DNA from: Owenia fusiformis
Taxonomy: Eukaryota; Annelida; Polychaeta; Sabellida; Oweniidae
DNA: 64,000 nucleotides
NCBI GenBank assembly: GCA_903813345.2
Contig: CAIIXF020000005.1
Coordinates: 21,953,375-22,017,374 of the forward strand
Reading direction: 5' to 3'
Part shown: piece after piece, positions 1 through 12,499 of the stretch
How positions within the stretch are numbered: position 1 is the stretch's first letter
How the letters are laid out: every line of letters begins with the position of its first letter
Made by a program: the position numbers and the translations under genes
Notes under the pieces: model-generated
The model's database searches: none
What the model saw: the letters and a program-made list of their open reading frames with translations, nothing else
What the model was told of the DNA's origin: nothing

Positions 1-318
1 ATATTTTCTTCGCTACTCTTGACTTTCTATCATGATATCATCAGACAGATTTTTCTCGAAATTTCAAAACGCCATAACTTTCGAACCTGAAGTCAGATTC
101 AAATTTGGTTTGCATATTCGGATTCCCGACAAAATTCTACTCCTAATTCATAACTCATATGTTAAATTTGGAGAACTTTTCATTTTGACCTACTTTCTGG
201 ACGCCAAATTTCAAAATCGCTAAGAGTAATCAAAAAACGGATGGCACACTTATGAAAGGGCTGTTTCTAAGCTACATGATGAAAAAAAGATGAAGACGTT
301 TCGATAAATAACGTATCG
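1..318 (-). repeat. Helentron-like core repeat fragment
   Basis: This stretch matches the core found many times further on: a variant of 'cgccataacttccgaacc', then 'gatccgaa'-type text, then a 'gacctacttt' block. It breaks off near 310-320, where a LINE tail begins. Orientation is taken from complete copies, whose 3' end (CTAG) lies on the minus strand. The short open frames here are chance frames in the repeat. Confidence 0.7.
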
Positions 319-319
319 A

Positions 320-858
320 GTATAAGCCTATTATTTATTGGGAACTTGGTCTAAAATATCCCATGTTTACCTGGCGATTTGGCCAGTTACTTGCACTCCT
401 TTTACTTTTTACAGAAAAAGAAACGAAATGCCTTGCATGTAAAAAGCTAACAATTGATATGGTCAGTCACCTTGTTCTTCACTGCCAACATGTCCGAGTT
501 ATTTATTTGAGAGAGAAACTCTTAGATGGTATTGTTAATATACTACCTATTGATTTATCAGTTCAATTATTGAACACTACTGAAGATATCATAGTAGAAA
601 CGTTACTAGGAAGCACGACTGATGTACTTCAAAATTACCAAGATGGTACAATTGAACAGTTCCTATTGAATAGTGCATATTACATTGATCTAATGGTTAA
701 AACAGTTATCAAACAAACGGAAATGTAAAAACTCTAAATGTAAATCTATATGTAATAATATGTACAAATGTAAATAATCTGTTAATGTGAATTGTCTGTA
801 ATTATATGTAATGTTTAAATCTTCACCTATGTGGAGGAAATAAAGACACTGAACCTAG
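320..858 (+). pseudogene. 5'-truncated LINE tail with CCHC zinc knuckle
   Basis: The open frame 363-728 (121 codons, extending upstream in frame without a stop to about 330) carries a C-x2-C-x10-H-x4-C motif (CLACKKLTIDMVSHLVLHC). That arrangement is usual in the C-terminal region of non-LTR retrotransposon reverse transcriptases, where the domain follows the polymerase and is thought to bind nucleic acid. No polymerase motifs are present, so the copy is truncated at its 5' end. The stop codon is followed by an AT-rich 3' region and an AATAAA-like signal near 839, after which Helentron-like repeat resumes. The family is clear only at the level of 'LINE'; the clade cannot be decided from this piece. 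The start at 363 is an artefact of truncation, not a real initiation site. Confidence 0.6.
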
Positions 859-969
859 ATAAAAAATTGACCCAATTTCCGAGAAACTAGATACTAGACC
901 TGAATTGACCATATACAGGTCTTGACTCAATGTCTTCTAGTTATTGAGAAAACGTGTTAAGAAAAATAA

Positions 970-2450
970 CTAGATTTTGGAAATTGAACGAAGTTCAATT
1001 TCAGACTCCAGATCTAGACTTTTTTTAGCCGAGTCATCCAGAATAAGCCCTGTCATCCAGAATAAGCTGAGTCATCTAGAAAGAGATGGATAAATAAAAT
1101 AGGAAGGTAGGATAGGATAGAATAGGAAAGAACGATAGGATAGAATAAGAAAGAAGGATAGGATAGAATAGAATAGGAAGAAAAGATAGGATAGGAAGGA
1201 TAGGAAGGAAAAGATATGAAGGAAGGATAGATAGGAAGGATAGGGTAGGATGAGATAGGAAGGATGGATGAATTTTTCAATATTTTCTTCTCTACTCTTG
1301 ACTTTCTATCAGGATACCATCAGATCGATTTTTCTCGAAATTTCAAAACGCTATCACTTCCGAACCGGAAGTCGGATCGAAATTTGGTTTGCAGATTCGG
1401 ATTCCTGACAAAATTCTACCCCTAATTCATAACTCATACGTTAAATTTGGAGATTTTTTATTTTGACCTACTTTTCGGACACGCCATAACTTCCGAACTG
1501 AAAGTCGGATCGAAATTTGGTTTGCAGATTCGGATTCCTGAGAAAATTCTATACTTAATTCATAACTCAAACGTCAAATTTGGAGAACTTTTTATTTTGA
1601 CCTACTTTTCGGACACCATATCTCAAAAGTGGGTCAAAATACTTTCTGACGGCAAAAGGCTAACACTATTAGCATATTCTTGGCTACATGTATACACAAT
1701 TTCGAAGAATATAATTAAAGTGTAGTGTCAGAATCGAAAAAATAAGGAAAACCTATGAATTTGACCTAGATTTTGACTTAGGCATTTCGGTGTCCAAATT
1801 GTGAAGCTAGATGGCTTTTGAGGTCCCCTTCTTTTAAAGGCTTTGATTATATGAAGCTGAACTCAGTCTATATTCCGTATTTTTCACTTCAAAAAAATAT
1901 TTTTTCCCATTGACTTAACATGGGCACCAAATTTAGCGATTTTTGAGTTTTCAAAACGCCATAACTTCCGAACCGGAAGTCAGATTCAAATTTTGTTTTC
2001 AGATTCGGAATTCTGAGAAAATTTCCTATAAGACTAATATCCTGGACATTTGATTCGGAGAACATTTTTTTGGACCTCGTTTTCGGACACTGATATCTCG
2101 AAATCGGTTTGAGATATCAAAAAACTAAATCGACCCACAGTTTTCTACTTTTTTATAAGGAACACAATGAAAAAAACCCGGATCGAAAATATTGAAGGAC
2201 GACCGAGAAAATCGAAAAAAGTGACAAAGTACTGGATTTGACCTAGTTCTTGACCTTCGACCTAAATAAAAATTTGACCCAATTTCCGAGGAACTAGATA
2301 CTGAACCTGAATTGACCAAATAATTGACTTTACTGAAGACCTTATGGTTATTGAGAAAACTGGTTTAGAATAATAATAATAAGAATAATAATAATAAGAA
2401 TAAGAAAACTGACGAAAACAATAGACTCCAGATTTCATCTGGAGTCTAAT
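970..2450 (-). mobile_element. Complete Helentron/HINE-like unit
   Basis: Read on the minus strand, the unit starts at a hairpin of 11-bp arms (AGACTCCAGAT, 2423-2447). It ends with an inverted copy of that arm, then a second hairpin (AAATTGAAC/GTTCAATTT at about 980-1000), then CTAG at 970-973 followed by TTATT. An inverted arm placed inside the 3' hairpin, with no transposase frame, is the asymmetric terminal pattern known for Helentrons and their nonautonomous HINEs. Inside are core repeats about 470 bp apart, marked by 'cataacttccgaac', and a pentanucleotide microsatellite. A near-identical copy lies at 27011-28490. No Rep/helicase coding sequence is visible, so mobilisation would have to be in trans. 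Confidence 0.6.
1086..1270. repeat. (TAGGA)n-type microsatellite
   Basis: Imperfect 5-bp repeats of the type AGGAT/AGGAA fill this stretch inside the Helentron-like unit. The same block recurs at 27125-27310 in the sister copy. The Ser/Tyr/Pro-rich minus-strand open frame across it is a low-complexity artefact. Confidence 0.85.
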
Positions 2451-2455
2451 AATAA

Positions 2456-4207
2456 CTAGATTGGTAAATTGAACAAAGTTCAAGTTAAGACTCCAGATTG
2501 ATTTACTTGAGTAAAGAGCTGAGTAAGTAACTGAGTAGGAAGCTGAGTAAGTAGATGATTAAGTAATTGAGTAAGTAGCTGAGTAGGTAGCTGAGTAAGG
2601 AGTTGAGTAGGTAGCTGAGTAAGGTTAAGTTTAAGTTTAAGCTGAGTAAGTAGCTGAGTAGGTAGCTGAGTAAGTAGCTGAGAAGTAGGTAGCTAAGTAG
2701 GTAGTCGAGTAGGTATATGGGTAAGTAGGAATTTTTGAAAGTATATTTGATGGATCTGCATTGTGGATACTGGCAAATGTGAATTTTAAAATGGCGTAGA
2801 ATCTAAACCGGGAGTCAGATTGAAAGTTGATTTGCAGATTTGGATTCCTGAGAAAATTCTACCCTTAATTCATAACTCATAAGTTAAATTTGGAGAACTT
2901 TTTATTTTGACCTACTTTTCGGACACCATATCTCAAAAGTGAGTCAAAATACTTTCTGACGGCAAAGGCTTACACTATTAGCACACTCTTTGCTACCTGT
3001 ATGCAAAATTTTGAAGCATATTATTAAAGTGTAATGTCAGAATCTCAAAAATAAGGAAAAACTATAAATTTGACCTAGATTTTGACCTCGGCATTTTGGT
3101 GTCCACATTTTGAAGCTAGGTAGCCTTTGAGGTCCCCTCCTTTTATAGGCTTTCATTATGTTGAGCTGTACTCAGTCTATATCTGGTAATTTACACTTCC
3201 AAAAAATCTTTTTCCCTATTGACATAACATGGGGCGCCAAATTTAGCAATTTTTGAGCTTTCAAAACACCATAACTTCCGAACGGGAAGTCGGATCGAAA
3301 TTTGGTTTGCAGATTCGGATTTCTGAGAAAATTCTACCCTTATTTCATAGCTCATATGTTTAATTTGGAGAACTTTTTGTTTTGACCTACTTTTCAGACA
3401 CCATATCTCAAAATTAGGTCGAAATAATTTCTGATGGCAAAAGGCTAACACTATAAGCACACTCTTTGCTACCTGTATACAAAATTTTGAAGCAAATCAT
3501 TTAAGTGTAGTGTCAGAATCGTTAAAATTAGGAAAAACTATGAATTTGACCTAGATTTTGACCTTGGGAATTTGGTGTCCAAATTTTGAAGCTAGGTAGC
3601 TTTTGAGGTACCTTTCTTTTAGAGGAATTCATTATGTTAAGCTGCACTCAGTCTATATCTCATATTTTACAATTCAAAAAAGTCTTTTTTCCCATTGACT
3701 TAACATGGGGCACCAAATTTAGCAATTTTTGAGCTTTCAAAACGCCATAATTTCCGAACGGGAAGTCGGATCGAAATTTGATTTGCAGATTCGGATTCCT
3801 GAGAAGATTCTACTCTTATTTCATAGCTCATATGTTAAATTTGGAGAACTTTTTTAGTTTGACCTACTTTCCGTACGCCATATCTCAAAATCCCTAAGAG
3901 TAATCAAAAAACAGATGGCACACTCTCGATTTGTTTTTTTCTAAGCTACATGTTGAAAAAAAGATGAAGGAGTTATGACAAACAACAACCAAGATAATTG
4001 ACAGAATGTTGATTTGACCTAAATTTGACCTAGTTCTTGACCTTTGACCTAGATAAAAATTTGACCTAATTTCCCAGAAACTAGGTTGATGGGCTATGTT
4101 GGCCATGTAAGTAGGTTAAAGCAAGTTCTTCTAGTTGCTGAGAAAAAGTGTTTGGAAAGAAAGAAAGAAAGAATAATAAGAAAACTGGCAAAAGCAATAG
4201 ACTCCCT
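2456..4207 (-). mobile_element. Helentron-like unit, truncated at its 5' end
   Basis: It begins with CTAG at 2456 and the terminal hairpin ATTGAAC/GTTCAA, directly abutting the previous unit through AATAATAA. It contains a 12-bp minisatellite (2508-2735) and core repeats at about 2790, 3272 and 3745. On the plus strand it ends at 'caatagactcc' (about 4196-4206), where only half of the 5' hairpin remains before an unrelated array starts. It is noncoding. Confidence 0.6.
2508..2735. repeat. 12-bp minisatellite (CTGAGTAAGTAG)n
   Basis: Imperfect tandem copies of a 12-bp unit alternating AAGTAG and AGGTAG. The same minisatellite occupies the equivalent place in other Helentron-like units, at about 18975-19195, 20650-20783, 24160-24368 and 25905-26092. 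It behaves as an internal module of the element. Confidence 0.85.
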
Positions 4208-5285
4208 AAGCATCAACATATAAAATGTAAACCATATCCATAAATTAGAATTTGAGTTATCAAAGATTACATTCTTTTTTACTAAAAATGGCGGCCAATT
4301 CTGCAGTCATTTTGAAAATCTTTCTCGAGCAGAGCTATAGTGTCCCTAGGTATCAGCATATAAAATTTGAATTAAGAAAAATGGCAACCATTTTGAAATT
4401 CAGCTGCCATTTTGAAAATTCTTCCTCGAACAAAGCTACTGTGTTCGCTGGTATTAGAGTTATCAAAATTTTATGTTTTTTTACGAAAAATGGCCACCAT
4501 TTTGAAATTCAGTGGCCATCTTAAAAATTCATTTTTGAACAAAGCAACTGTGTCCCTAGCCATCATCATATAAAATTTGAACCAAATCCGTTCACTGGTA
4601 TTTGAGTTATCAAAGATTATGTTTTTTTAACGAAAAATTGCCGTCATTTTGAAATAAAGCGGCCATCTTGAAAATTCTCTGTCGAACATAGCAACTGTGT
4701 CCCTAGGCATCATCATATAAAATTTGAACCAAATCTGTTCACTGGTATATGAGTTATCAAAGATTACGTTTTTACGAAAATTGGCCGCCATCTTGAAATT
4801 CAGCCGCCATCTTGAAATTTTTTTGTCGAACATAGCTACTGTGTCCCTAAGCATCATCATATAAAATTTGAACCAAATTTGTTCACTGGTATTTGAGTTA
4901 TCAAAGATTACATATTTTTACGAAAAATGGACGCCATTTTGAAATTAAGCGGCCATCTTGAAAATTTCTTTTTGTGCAAAACTCCTTTGTTCTTAGGCAT
5001 CAGCATATAAATTTGAACCAAATCTGTCAACTTGTATTTGAGTTATCAACGATTACATTTTTTACAAAAAATGGCGGCCATTTTGAATTGAGCGGCCATA
5101 TTGAAAATTCCTTCTCGAGCAGAAGTCCTACTCTCATAAGGCATAAGCCTATAAAATTTGAACCAAATCCGTCAACCGGTATTGGAGTTATCGCCCGGAC
5201 ACACGGACGGACGGACGGACAGACGGACAAACGGACAGACGGACGGCTTCTCTATATCCCCCTCGAACTTCGTTCGGTGGGATAA
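4208..5285. repeat. 146-bp core array ending in (ACGG)n
   Basis: About seven copies of a roughly 146-bp unit are spaced by the recurring 'gagttatcaaagatta' at about 4257, 4458, 4604, 4752, 4897, 5041 and 5170. Each has a 'ggcggccat..tttgaaa' block. The array runs into an ACGG/ACAG tetranucleotide microsatellite (about 5197-5247) and a conserved right flank ending 'ttcggtgggataa'. Core repeat, tetranucleotide tract and fixed flank is the layout described for bivalve pearl elements. The assignment rests on layout, not alignment. A sister array is at 16985-17775. Confidence 0.6.
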
Positions 5286-5829
5286 TCATAATGGATAGTG
5301 AACTTCTTCCTTTGGACATTGAAACAAATGAAAAACTGATTGAAATCACTGCTATCAAGCTATACAAAGTCTGGGACAGGCTAATTTTGAACTTTTGATT
5401 TTGATACCATCACTTGTGGGAATGGGGAACAAACAAACCAAACAACAAAAATATAAAAATTCTTCTCTTAACATTTTATGTATTTCTAAATATAAATTTT
5501 TCCATTTTTCAATATTGTTTCGATTGCCCATAATGTTGTCTTGGAGGAGCAAAAGGAGCAATATTTTGTCATTTTTGTAGCCTAGAATTCCTTTTAAAAC
5601 TGACCATGAATACTGCACTGGACATCAATCAAATAATCTTCATTTTTTAGTAAAATATTTTTTTACAAAAATAAAACAAACATATTTACAAAACATATCA
5701 AGTATTTAGTTTTGGAATAATATTATCGATTTCATGGTTAAAGATGCCTGTTGACATATGATTCAATAATTTTTATAAAATATGATGCTTGATTTAACTT
5801 TTAACTGTAAATTACAATTTAATAGTGAT
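5286..5829. other. No recognisable feature
   Basis: AT-rich sequence between a repeat array and a LINE fragment. The open frames are short and carry no recognisable motif. Confidence 0.5.
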
Positions 5830-6640
5830 TGTTCATCTTCAGAGTTTTTTACCATTCAGAATGAATAGTTTTTGCAGTTATTGCTATGATTAAATTTCTT
5901 AATACATATACAATTCTTGAGAATGAAATAAAATGTCTTTCCGAACCTTGCTGGAACAAAATAGCGTATAAACATTTTCTTAGACCTCTCCATATCATAG
6001 TTATACAAAGGAAATTTTGATTGATTTTACAATAAGTATGCAAAACTTAAAACCAAACCCCCCAAAATAGATAAAAATTAAGTTCAACCTTTTATTTCAT
6101 TAACAAGATGCTTTTTTAAAATCAACCAAACTTTCCTTTGTACAATTACAATATTGAGAGACCTAAAAACGTTGTGTTTATGTTGTTTTGTTCCAATAAT
6201 GTTTGGATAGATGTTTCATTTCATTCAGAACATATGACACCAAGAACAAAAGAAGTGTCTCATGTGTTTTCTAAAACAATATAGAGAAAAGTATACAAAG
6301 ATATTTCAAATTATAATGTTACCATCCAAAAGATGACCATTAAATTGACGATGTGTAAAATTTTCAGAATGTTTTGATGACTGGTTTAAGAGAAATGTGT
6401 GTTCAAAAAGTTCACCATATCGATACCACTTCTTCAAACTGGTTCCTATAGTATTCCATATATCAACAGATTTCCTGCACTCATGAAGCATATGTTCCAT
6501 GGTATGATTATTATTACCATGATTACAGTGTATAAATTTGAAATAAATTGTCTGTTCCATTTATTAACAATACTTACAATTTTAAAATTCAGTTCTGCTA
6601 AATATTTACGAGGCATTTTCAAAATCTTCTGATTATATAC
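5830..6640 (-). pseudogene. LINE 3' fragment, minus strand
   Basis: On the minus strand, 6306-6560 encodes a CCHC-like knuckle (H-C-N-H...H-M-L-H-E-C) followed by a Trp-containing segment (WNTIG, KKWYRYGE). This resembles the C-terminal end of LINE reverse transcriptases. The rest, down to about 5830, looks like its 3' untranslated region. The same sequence recurs at 48320-48690 plus 50560-50715 (minus) and in part at 43400-43515 (plus), so it is a repeat family. Comparing the copies shows that the one at 48.3-50.7 kb is split by a transposon. The fragment is not a functional gene. Confidence 0.5.
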
Positions 6641-7119
6641 ATTTTTATAAAATTCACAATCACTGGGTGTTTTAAATTGCCTGCTCCAAAAAGCTTCAGT
6701 ATAATTTCGTTCACTTATTTGTTAATTAAAATTGACTTTTTGTTAATTATATAATGGTACTTATTGTTTGCAAGAATGTTATATTTACATTGTATATTTG
6801 TAAAGTTTGCATATTACGTATCATACAACGTATTTGTTATACTTCTCATTATATTTCCAATGACTGAATTTTCATCAAAAAATCTATTTTTTTAGCCTAA
6901 TTTTACCCAATTTTTAAAAGAATGATCTTATCTTTCCATTTAAAGTTAAAGTTGAGCCAAAGTTCTTCATTAAAATGCTATTATTAATAATTTTCTTTTT
7001 ATCTTCGACATGTTAAAATCTATAAAAATATTGCCAGTAGTGTTTGTTTTCAAAAAATCTTTAACCTGAAACCCCATTTGATTCATATAATATGTGAAAT
7101 GCTTTTCCATTCACTTGTG

Positions 7120-7470
7120 CTATTTATCCAAGACGTCTTGGTTAAAACGTTTTAGAAAAATTATGTTTTGTTTACGCGTATATTAGGATTATGGAAACCA
7201 GGAGAATTAGTTCTCAACATTTAAGGGATTATATTGGAAACAAGGGGAGACAAGAGAAAGGACCATGTGACACATGTACTGTAAACGCATAACACATAAG
7301 AGCTCTTAGCTAAAACCAATGGATTTTCATTCGCTTGTAAAACATTTTAACGCTAAGACGTCTTGGCTTTGACTAGGATCCTAAAACAATTTAGCTAAGC
7401 GCTCTTAGCAGAGAAAATGTGGATTTATATCAGTAAATGCTAAACTGTTTTACCCAAGACGTCTTTGGGC
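7120..7470. repeat. Cluster of AAGACGTCTT palindromes
   Basis: The perfect 10-bp palindrome AAGACGTCTT lies near 7131, 7357 and (with one extra T) 7455. It is accompanied by AAAACGTTTTAG and by 'agagctctta' motifs. A single further copy with similar context occurs at about 49989, inside a long-TIR element, so this cluster is probably a degenerate relic of such an element. Confidence 0.4.
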
Positions 7471-8790
7471 TTTAGTGTAAATCCAACTAATCAGTAAGAA
7501 GAGAGTACCATGCTTATCCCCAATAGCCCCAAATTGTTTTAATTCATGATATCTGTCATATTAACCTTTTTTTGAAAGCCAGTAGGCCTTTTGTGGGAAG
7601 GACTGTCATTATAAGGCCAAAAGGCCATTAAAAGAGGTAAATTAATTTAACACTTGCTTTAATTTAATAAACATGATAATCAATAGTAGTCAATATGATA
7701 AAAGTTATAAAGACGTCAATCTCCTAGAGAGGCATTTGAGGCTGTTTATATTTTTTCTGCATTTGCAAAAATAAATATCTTACAAATGAAAAATAAGTTG
7801 AAAGTAAGTGGAAAACCAAAGGACTGGGTATAAATCATTGCATAATTATGGTTTATTTGCTGCCAGTAGTCTACATACAACTATCATTATCAAAATTCTA
7901 CGAGACTTATTCATGAAAAATCTATTGCTTAATATGCAATTCTGTTGTAGTAAAGTCAGCAAGTCCCTTTTTATGTTCACTTTATCATTTAATTGTCATT
8001 AAGAATCAATTTACTTTGACAGTTAGAATAGGTTGAAAGAAATCGAGATTTCATTATATGTGAATAATTTCAACATTGAAGGGTTTATCAAAGTTTCTGT
8101 CAAAGCCCTTCCTGATTTTCAAAGATTTTCTTTATATCCGTGATGAGGTTTCAGTTGATATACGGTATATCTATAATAAAAGGGAAGGTTAAGCTACACT
8201 TTATTAGCAAATTGTACTTGAACATATGTAGAATTATGGTTCTCTCGGAATAAGCTCTCGTTAGTTCTCCTCTTTGTAGTATTTTCTTGCCTGATAGAGT
8301 ATAGAGGTATGAGGAAAATAATTGTATTAGGTTCATGAAAAAAATTGAGAGGGAGACAGAAATCCCTGAGGGTCATTACATTACATGTTCCTGAATACGT
8401 TCTCTTGAAACATAAAGCTTTTCATGTACCTTAGTATTAACTATCCACTTTGTTTCATATATATATTAGAGAGGAATTTGCAAAAGTCGAAAAACTGACA
8501 ACTCAATCACATTTTGAAGAAAAATTATTTCTTAGCATTGACTGCTTAATTATTGACCTTAAAGGGTAAAAAAGGAATTGACAATTGACATCTTTGTTGA
8601 TTGGTGTATTTGTTGTGACATGAAAAATCAGCTCAGTCAAGTATAAATGGGTTGATCATCTCATTATGCATGTTATCAATTTCTTTTAGTGGAAGCCTGG
8701 GAAAAAAGCAGTTCTATAGTGATATCAAATAAGTACAAAAAATAGTTTTATAGGATGATAGGATTTACATACAGCTTGTTTCAAAAATGA
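7471..8790. other. No recognisable feature
   Basis: AT-rich sequence; small open frames show no motif or repeat relation that I can support. Confidence 0.45.
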
Positions 8791-8814
8791 TGGTGACTTA
8801 TTAACAACATGTGA

Positions 8815-8965
8815 AAAAACACCTTTTTGACCTTTTTGTATCTTGAAGTGGTCATTGAAGGTTAAATCTGAAATCAAAAATAAGATTTGAATTTCTGAGA
8901 ACTGGGAGATGTGAAACAAGTTGAAAAATACCTTTTTGACCTTAAGAAGGTCATTGAAGGTCAAT
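8815..8965. repeat. Diverged tandem duplication, about 115 bp
   Basis: Two neighbouring blocks share 'acctttttgacctt..', 'gtcattgaaggt', a variant of 'aaatctgaa' and 'tttctgaa' in the same order. Confidence 0.5.
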
Positions 8966-9424
8966 TCTAAAGTCAGATCTGAACTTCTGAAAACAAATAT
9001 TGGATAGTGTGGAGATTCAATTCATGGCTTCTAGTTTTAATACACTCTAATGATGCAATGACGTGAAAAAAAAAAGTAAAGCAGGATACTTCCTATGAAA
9101 ATTGATCTCAAGGAAATGCTCCTTCATTCAAATAAAGAAAAAATAAAATTGACAAAATTGATTGGTTATTCTGTAACTAATGACACTAATTTTAATCTTA
9201 ATCATAGGCAATCCACTTCTTTGATATTGGAGATAAGCCATCATTTAAAATATATTTCCTCATCATAATTTAGTGCAATAATATATGACGGATCACAACT
9301 ATCATGAGGATATAGACTTATCAAGCTTGCGTGCATATAATGGAAAAAACAACTTGTTAAGTCAGTCACCTCTAAATGACTTATTTGAAATAGTACATTT
9401 GTTATTAAGAATTCCACTGACATA

Positions 9425-9800
9425 CATTTAATGCATTTGTGGTTCTCTTAGCATATAGTTAAGCCTTTAAAGGTGAACACTTGTCATACACTTCTTACTA
9501 AAAATTATAATAACATATAGTTAGGCCATGAAGCTGAACACTTTGTTGCCATGAATTCGACAGACTTACAGTTAAGCTTTTTTTAAGGTGAACACTTTCT
9601 TCATAATACATCTGTTGCCATTAATTCTACAGACATACAGTTAAGATTTTTTAAGATGAACGCTTTATTTGTAGAAATACATTTGTTTGTTGATATGAAT
9701 TCTACAGGCATACAGTTTTTCAAAGGAAATACATTTATTGTTATAAATAGTAATATGTGATACAGTGAAGTCTTGTAAGTTGAACACTTCATATGTATTA
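9425..9800. repeat. Diverged minisatellite, left part
   Basis: Loose tandem copies of roughly 80-100 bp, marked by 'catacagttaag', 'gtgaacact' and 'aatacatttgtt..atgaattct'. The same text resumes at 15870-15965 beyond a 5.9-kb inverted-repeat element, and a short related piece lies at 41540-41690. Confidence 0.5.
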
Positions 9801-10873
9801 ATGCTGTCCCCAGCTCCAATTTCCGTGATCGGCTAGTAAAAAAGGTTTGAGGGTGTCATTTTGTTCCAGACACTCTCTAGAGTAAAATATCTTAACTTGA
9901 ATAAAAATGTGTGGTAAGTGAATCTGCTATGGGCAGCTAAAGTGACGCCATCTATTCATTTTCTAACATGGGGGTAGGGGTATAAAATATTTTTTTAATG
10001 TATGTAAATGAAAAATGTAAGCAAAATACCAAGAATATCTTATGGCAAACATAAAAGAGAATGAGCAAAAAATATTTGAGGTGGATCGGGCCGGGAATAA
10101 AGTCAAAATTTGAAGTTCGCTATAATGGCGCCACCTATTTTTGCACCCTTACCACAAAGAATAACTTATTTTAGCTTTATTAAGGGTCTTATATTTTTTA
10201 CTTATTATGAATATTATAAGGGGAGGTTGGGGACATATTATGCATGGGGAGTTATATTTCTAAAATATTTCTATGAAGTAAAAAAAATACATGTACAATG
10301 TAGATAAGTAATATATGACGTTTTCTCAGATTTTGCTAAAATTTTCCAAAAATCACCTTATAATTTGAAGTACATGCATAGTCATGTGATATTATACTTG
10401 TATACATGCTGATCACATGCTAAAGATTTAGGACGACATTTAGGACATCATTTTTAATTAATAATTTACTCGTTTTAACTTGTTTTTTATTCTATAAATG
10501 TTGCCAAAGGTTAAAATAAAAAAAAAATGGTAAGAGCTTATCACAATTTTTTTATTGGAAGTCATAAATAGGGTCTATCCAATACTATTATTGGGGTTTT
10601 GAAAGAATATGATCTCTTTAACCTAAGTTAAGATTAATCATTAGTGCCCTACCCCACAAAAACCATAGTTAGTAGGTGTGACCATGTTCTCTAATTCTTG
10701 CACTTAATGGCAAATCTAATTGCAATTTCTATGGTCATTTTGTAGTGATTGTAATGCCATATCGTACAAAAATTTCCTTTCAGACTAATCAGGTTAGATA
10801 GAGATTTATTGATGTATTTCTACATATACTTAAAACACTTCACTTTCTTATACAATACACAGGGAACATTTGA

Positions 10874-10967
10874 TAGTATCAGATCCAGATCGGTCTCTCA
10901 ATATTAAACCATCTTGCTAATAGTATCAGATCCAGATCAGTCTCTCAATATTAAACCATCTTGCTAA
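10874..10967. repeat. Two tandem 47-bp copies
   Basis: The 47-bp unit starting TAGTATCAGATCCAGATC is repeated once directly, with a single G/A difference (CGG versus CAG context). This indicates a recent duplication. Confidence 0.9.
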
Positions 10968-11517
10968 TTGAATATCCCTGCAGTTTAATTGATGTAGATT
11001 GAAATTGTATTTCAGGTACAAATACTCTCCCATTTTTGGGCAACAACAATCGATTTTTGGGCGAAGTTTATATGTTAGTCTTATTATGGTGTTTTTTTAA
11101 TTGCACCTATTTAAGAGCTGGACTGCATAGGATGTTTGGTCACGATGTTGATGAGTTGTTTTTGTCATTTTTGAGTTAACGCCTCAAGAAAATAAATTAT
11201 TTTGGTATGAATATACTTATCTTAAAAACAATTTTGTCTACAATCTCTATTTTTGATTTTGCGTAATGGCAAAATACATGGTAGTTTCTTGAAATTAAGA
11301 CAAATCAATTTGATCAAGTCATCCATAGGGTATATTAGTATCCAATAACAATGTTGTTTAATAGGGGTTCCTTTTAGTAGCTGTGGACTGTGTACATATG
11401 ATTGAATTTTAATTATATATTTTAGCTTATGACTAAGTTATAAAAGTGACTATAACAAAGCTGCATCACAAAAATCAATCCATAAACTTTAATATACAGT
11501 GAACATGCCAACAATTA

Positions 11518-12292
11518 CCGTATTATCTCTAATAAAGGCACACACTCCAATAAACGCACACCCGACTTTTCCAAGAAAGACTAGCAGCTTGAAAAACAAA
11601 AATCAAGAAAAAATAATTTATTCGAGCGGGCGATAATAGGATAATATTGAATTATTCACTTACCGCTATCGATAGAGCCGTTTGTGAGTATAATACTGTT
11701 ACAGACGTGTCTAAGGAACTTTATGAGCTATAACTACGTTCATGATAACCTTATAGTGATGAGTTCAAAGCTACAATGAACGTTAATTCGGTCCCGTCGC
11801 CATTACTCAAACTCGCAGTGCATCATTGGAGTTCCGATCTATAAATATTCTTCCGCCCTTTCCCACAAACGAATATTCAATCATTTATAAACATTTAGGA
11901 GTATTATGTGGATATAAAACATATTTTCATTGGCTATGAAGACCATTCAGATACAAGAAGCCTTTAGATTTTAACTCGGGTATCGGCATCAATTTTAAAA
12001 ATGGCGTCTGCTCGGATCGATTGGAGTGGATGTTTATCATCAACATTGATGCATATTATGTCAACTAACCCATGGAAACACATTCAGCAGATTGATAAAT
12101 GCATGAAGAAAACATTGAGGTATGATAATATGTTATCTAGTTGGAGTGAGTCTAGTTTTAAAGAGGAAAATCATGAAACACCCTATTATCGCCCAAACTT
12201 TTTTTCATAAATCCCCAGGGATTTTGTCATTTTAGACATCTCCTTCAGGAGAATTTGGTAGACGCACTGTGCGTTTATTGGAGAGAATACGG
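11518..12292. mobile_element. TA-flanked MITE, copy 1
   Basis: The left end CCGTATTATCTCTAATAAAG and the right end (inverse complement of CCGTATTCTCTCCAATAAAC) form TIRs. Each is directly flanked by TA (11516-11517 and 12293-12294). The interior has no transposase. The 69-codon frame starting at 12001 does not resemble a known protein. Relatives are at 39540-40188, 40773-41202 and 44323-44988. TA duplication suggests a Tc1/mariner-like mobiliser, but this is inferred. Confidence 0.65.
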
Positions 12293-12499
12293 TACGGACC
12301 ATTAATGACTTCTTATGAATATATTAGGGCTTCATCTTTATACTCTTTAAAGATAATCATTTCATCTAGCCCTCATAATACGAAAAATAAGGTAGATATG
12401 TCTAGCAATTCAATCAGAATAGAATTCAGTCAGGGCTGCCCGAGTACCATCTTAAAGCTATTTAGTGGCTATAATAAGGGGCCTCAGAACCAAAACTAG

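Noticed and set aside
1053-1280. Minus-strand Ser/Tyr/Pro-rich open frame (and its twin at 27114-27323)
   Set aside because: It is the translation of a pentanucleotide microsatellite.
5197-5247. Tandem GACG repeats considered as a CRISPR-like array
   Set aside because: They are a simple tetranucleotide microsatellite with no spacers, in eukaryotic DNA.
10110-10307. Similar frames at 10110-10307 (+) and 15258-15446 (-), which at first looked like a conserved gene pair
   Set aside because: They are the two arms of one inverted repeat. Similarity is explained at nucleotide level and no protein family fits.
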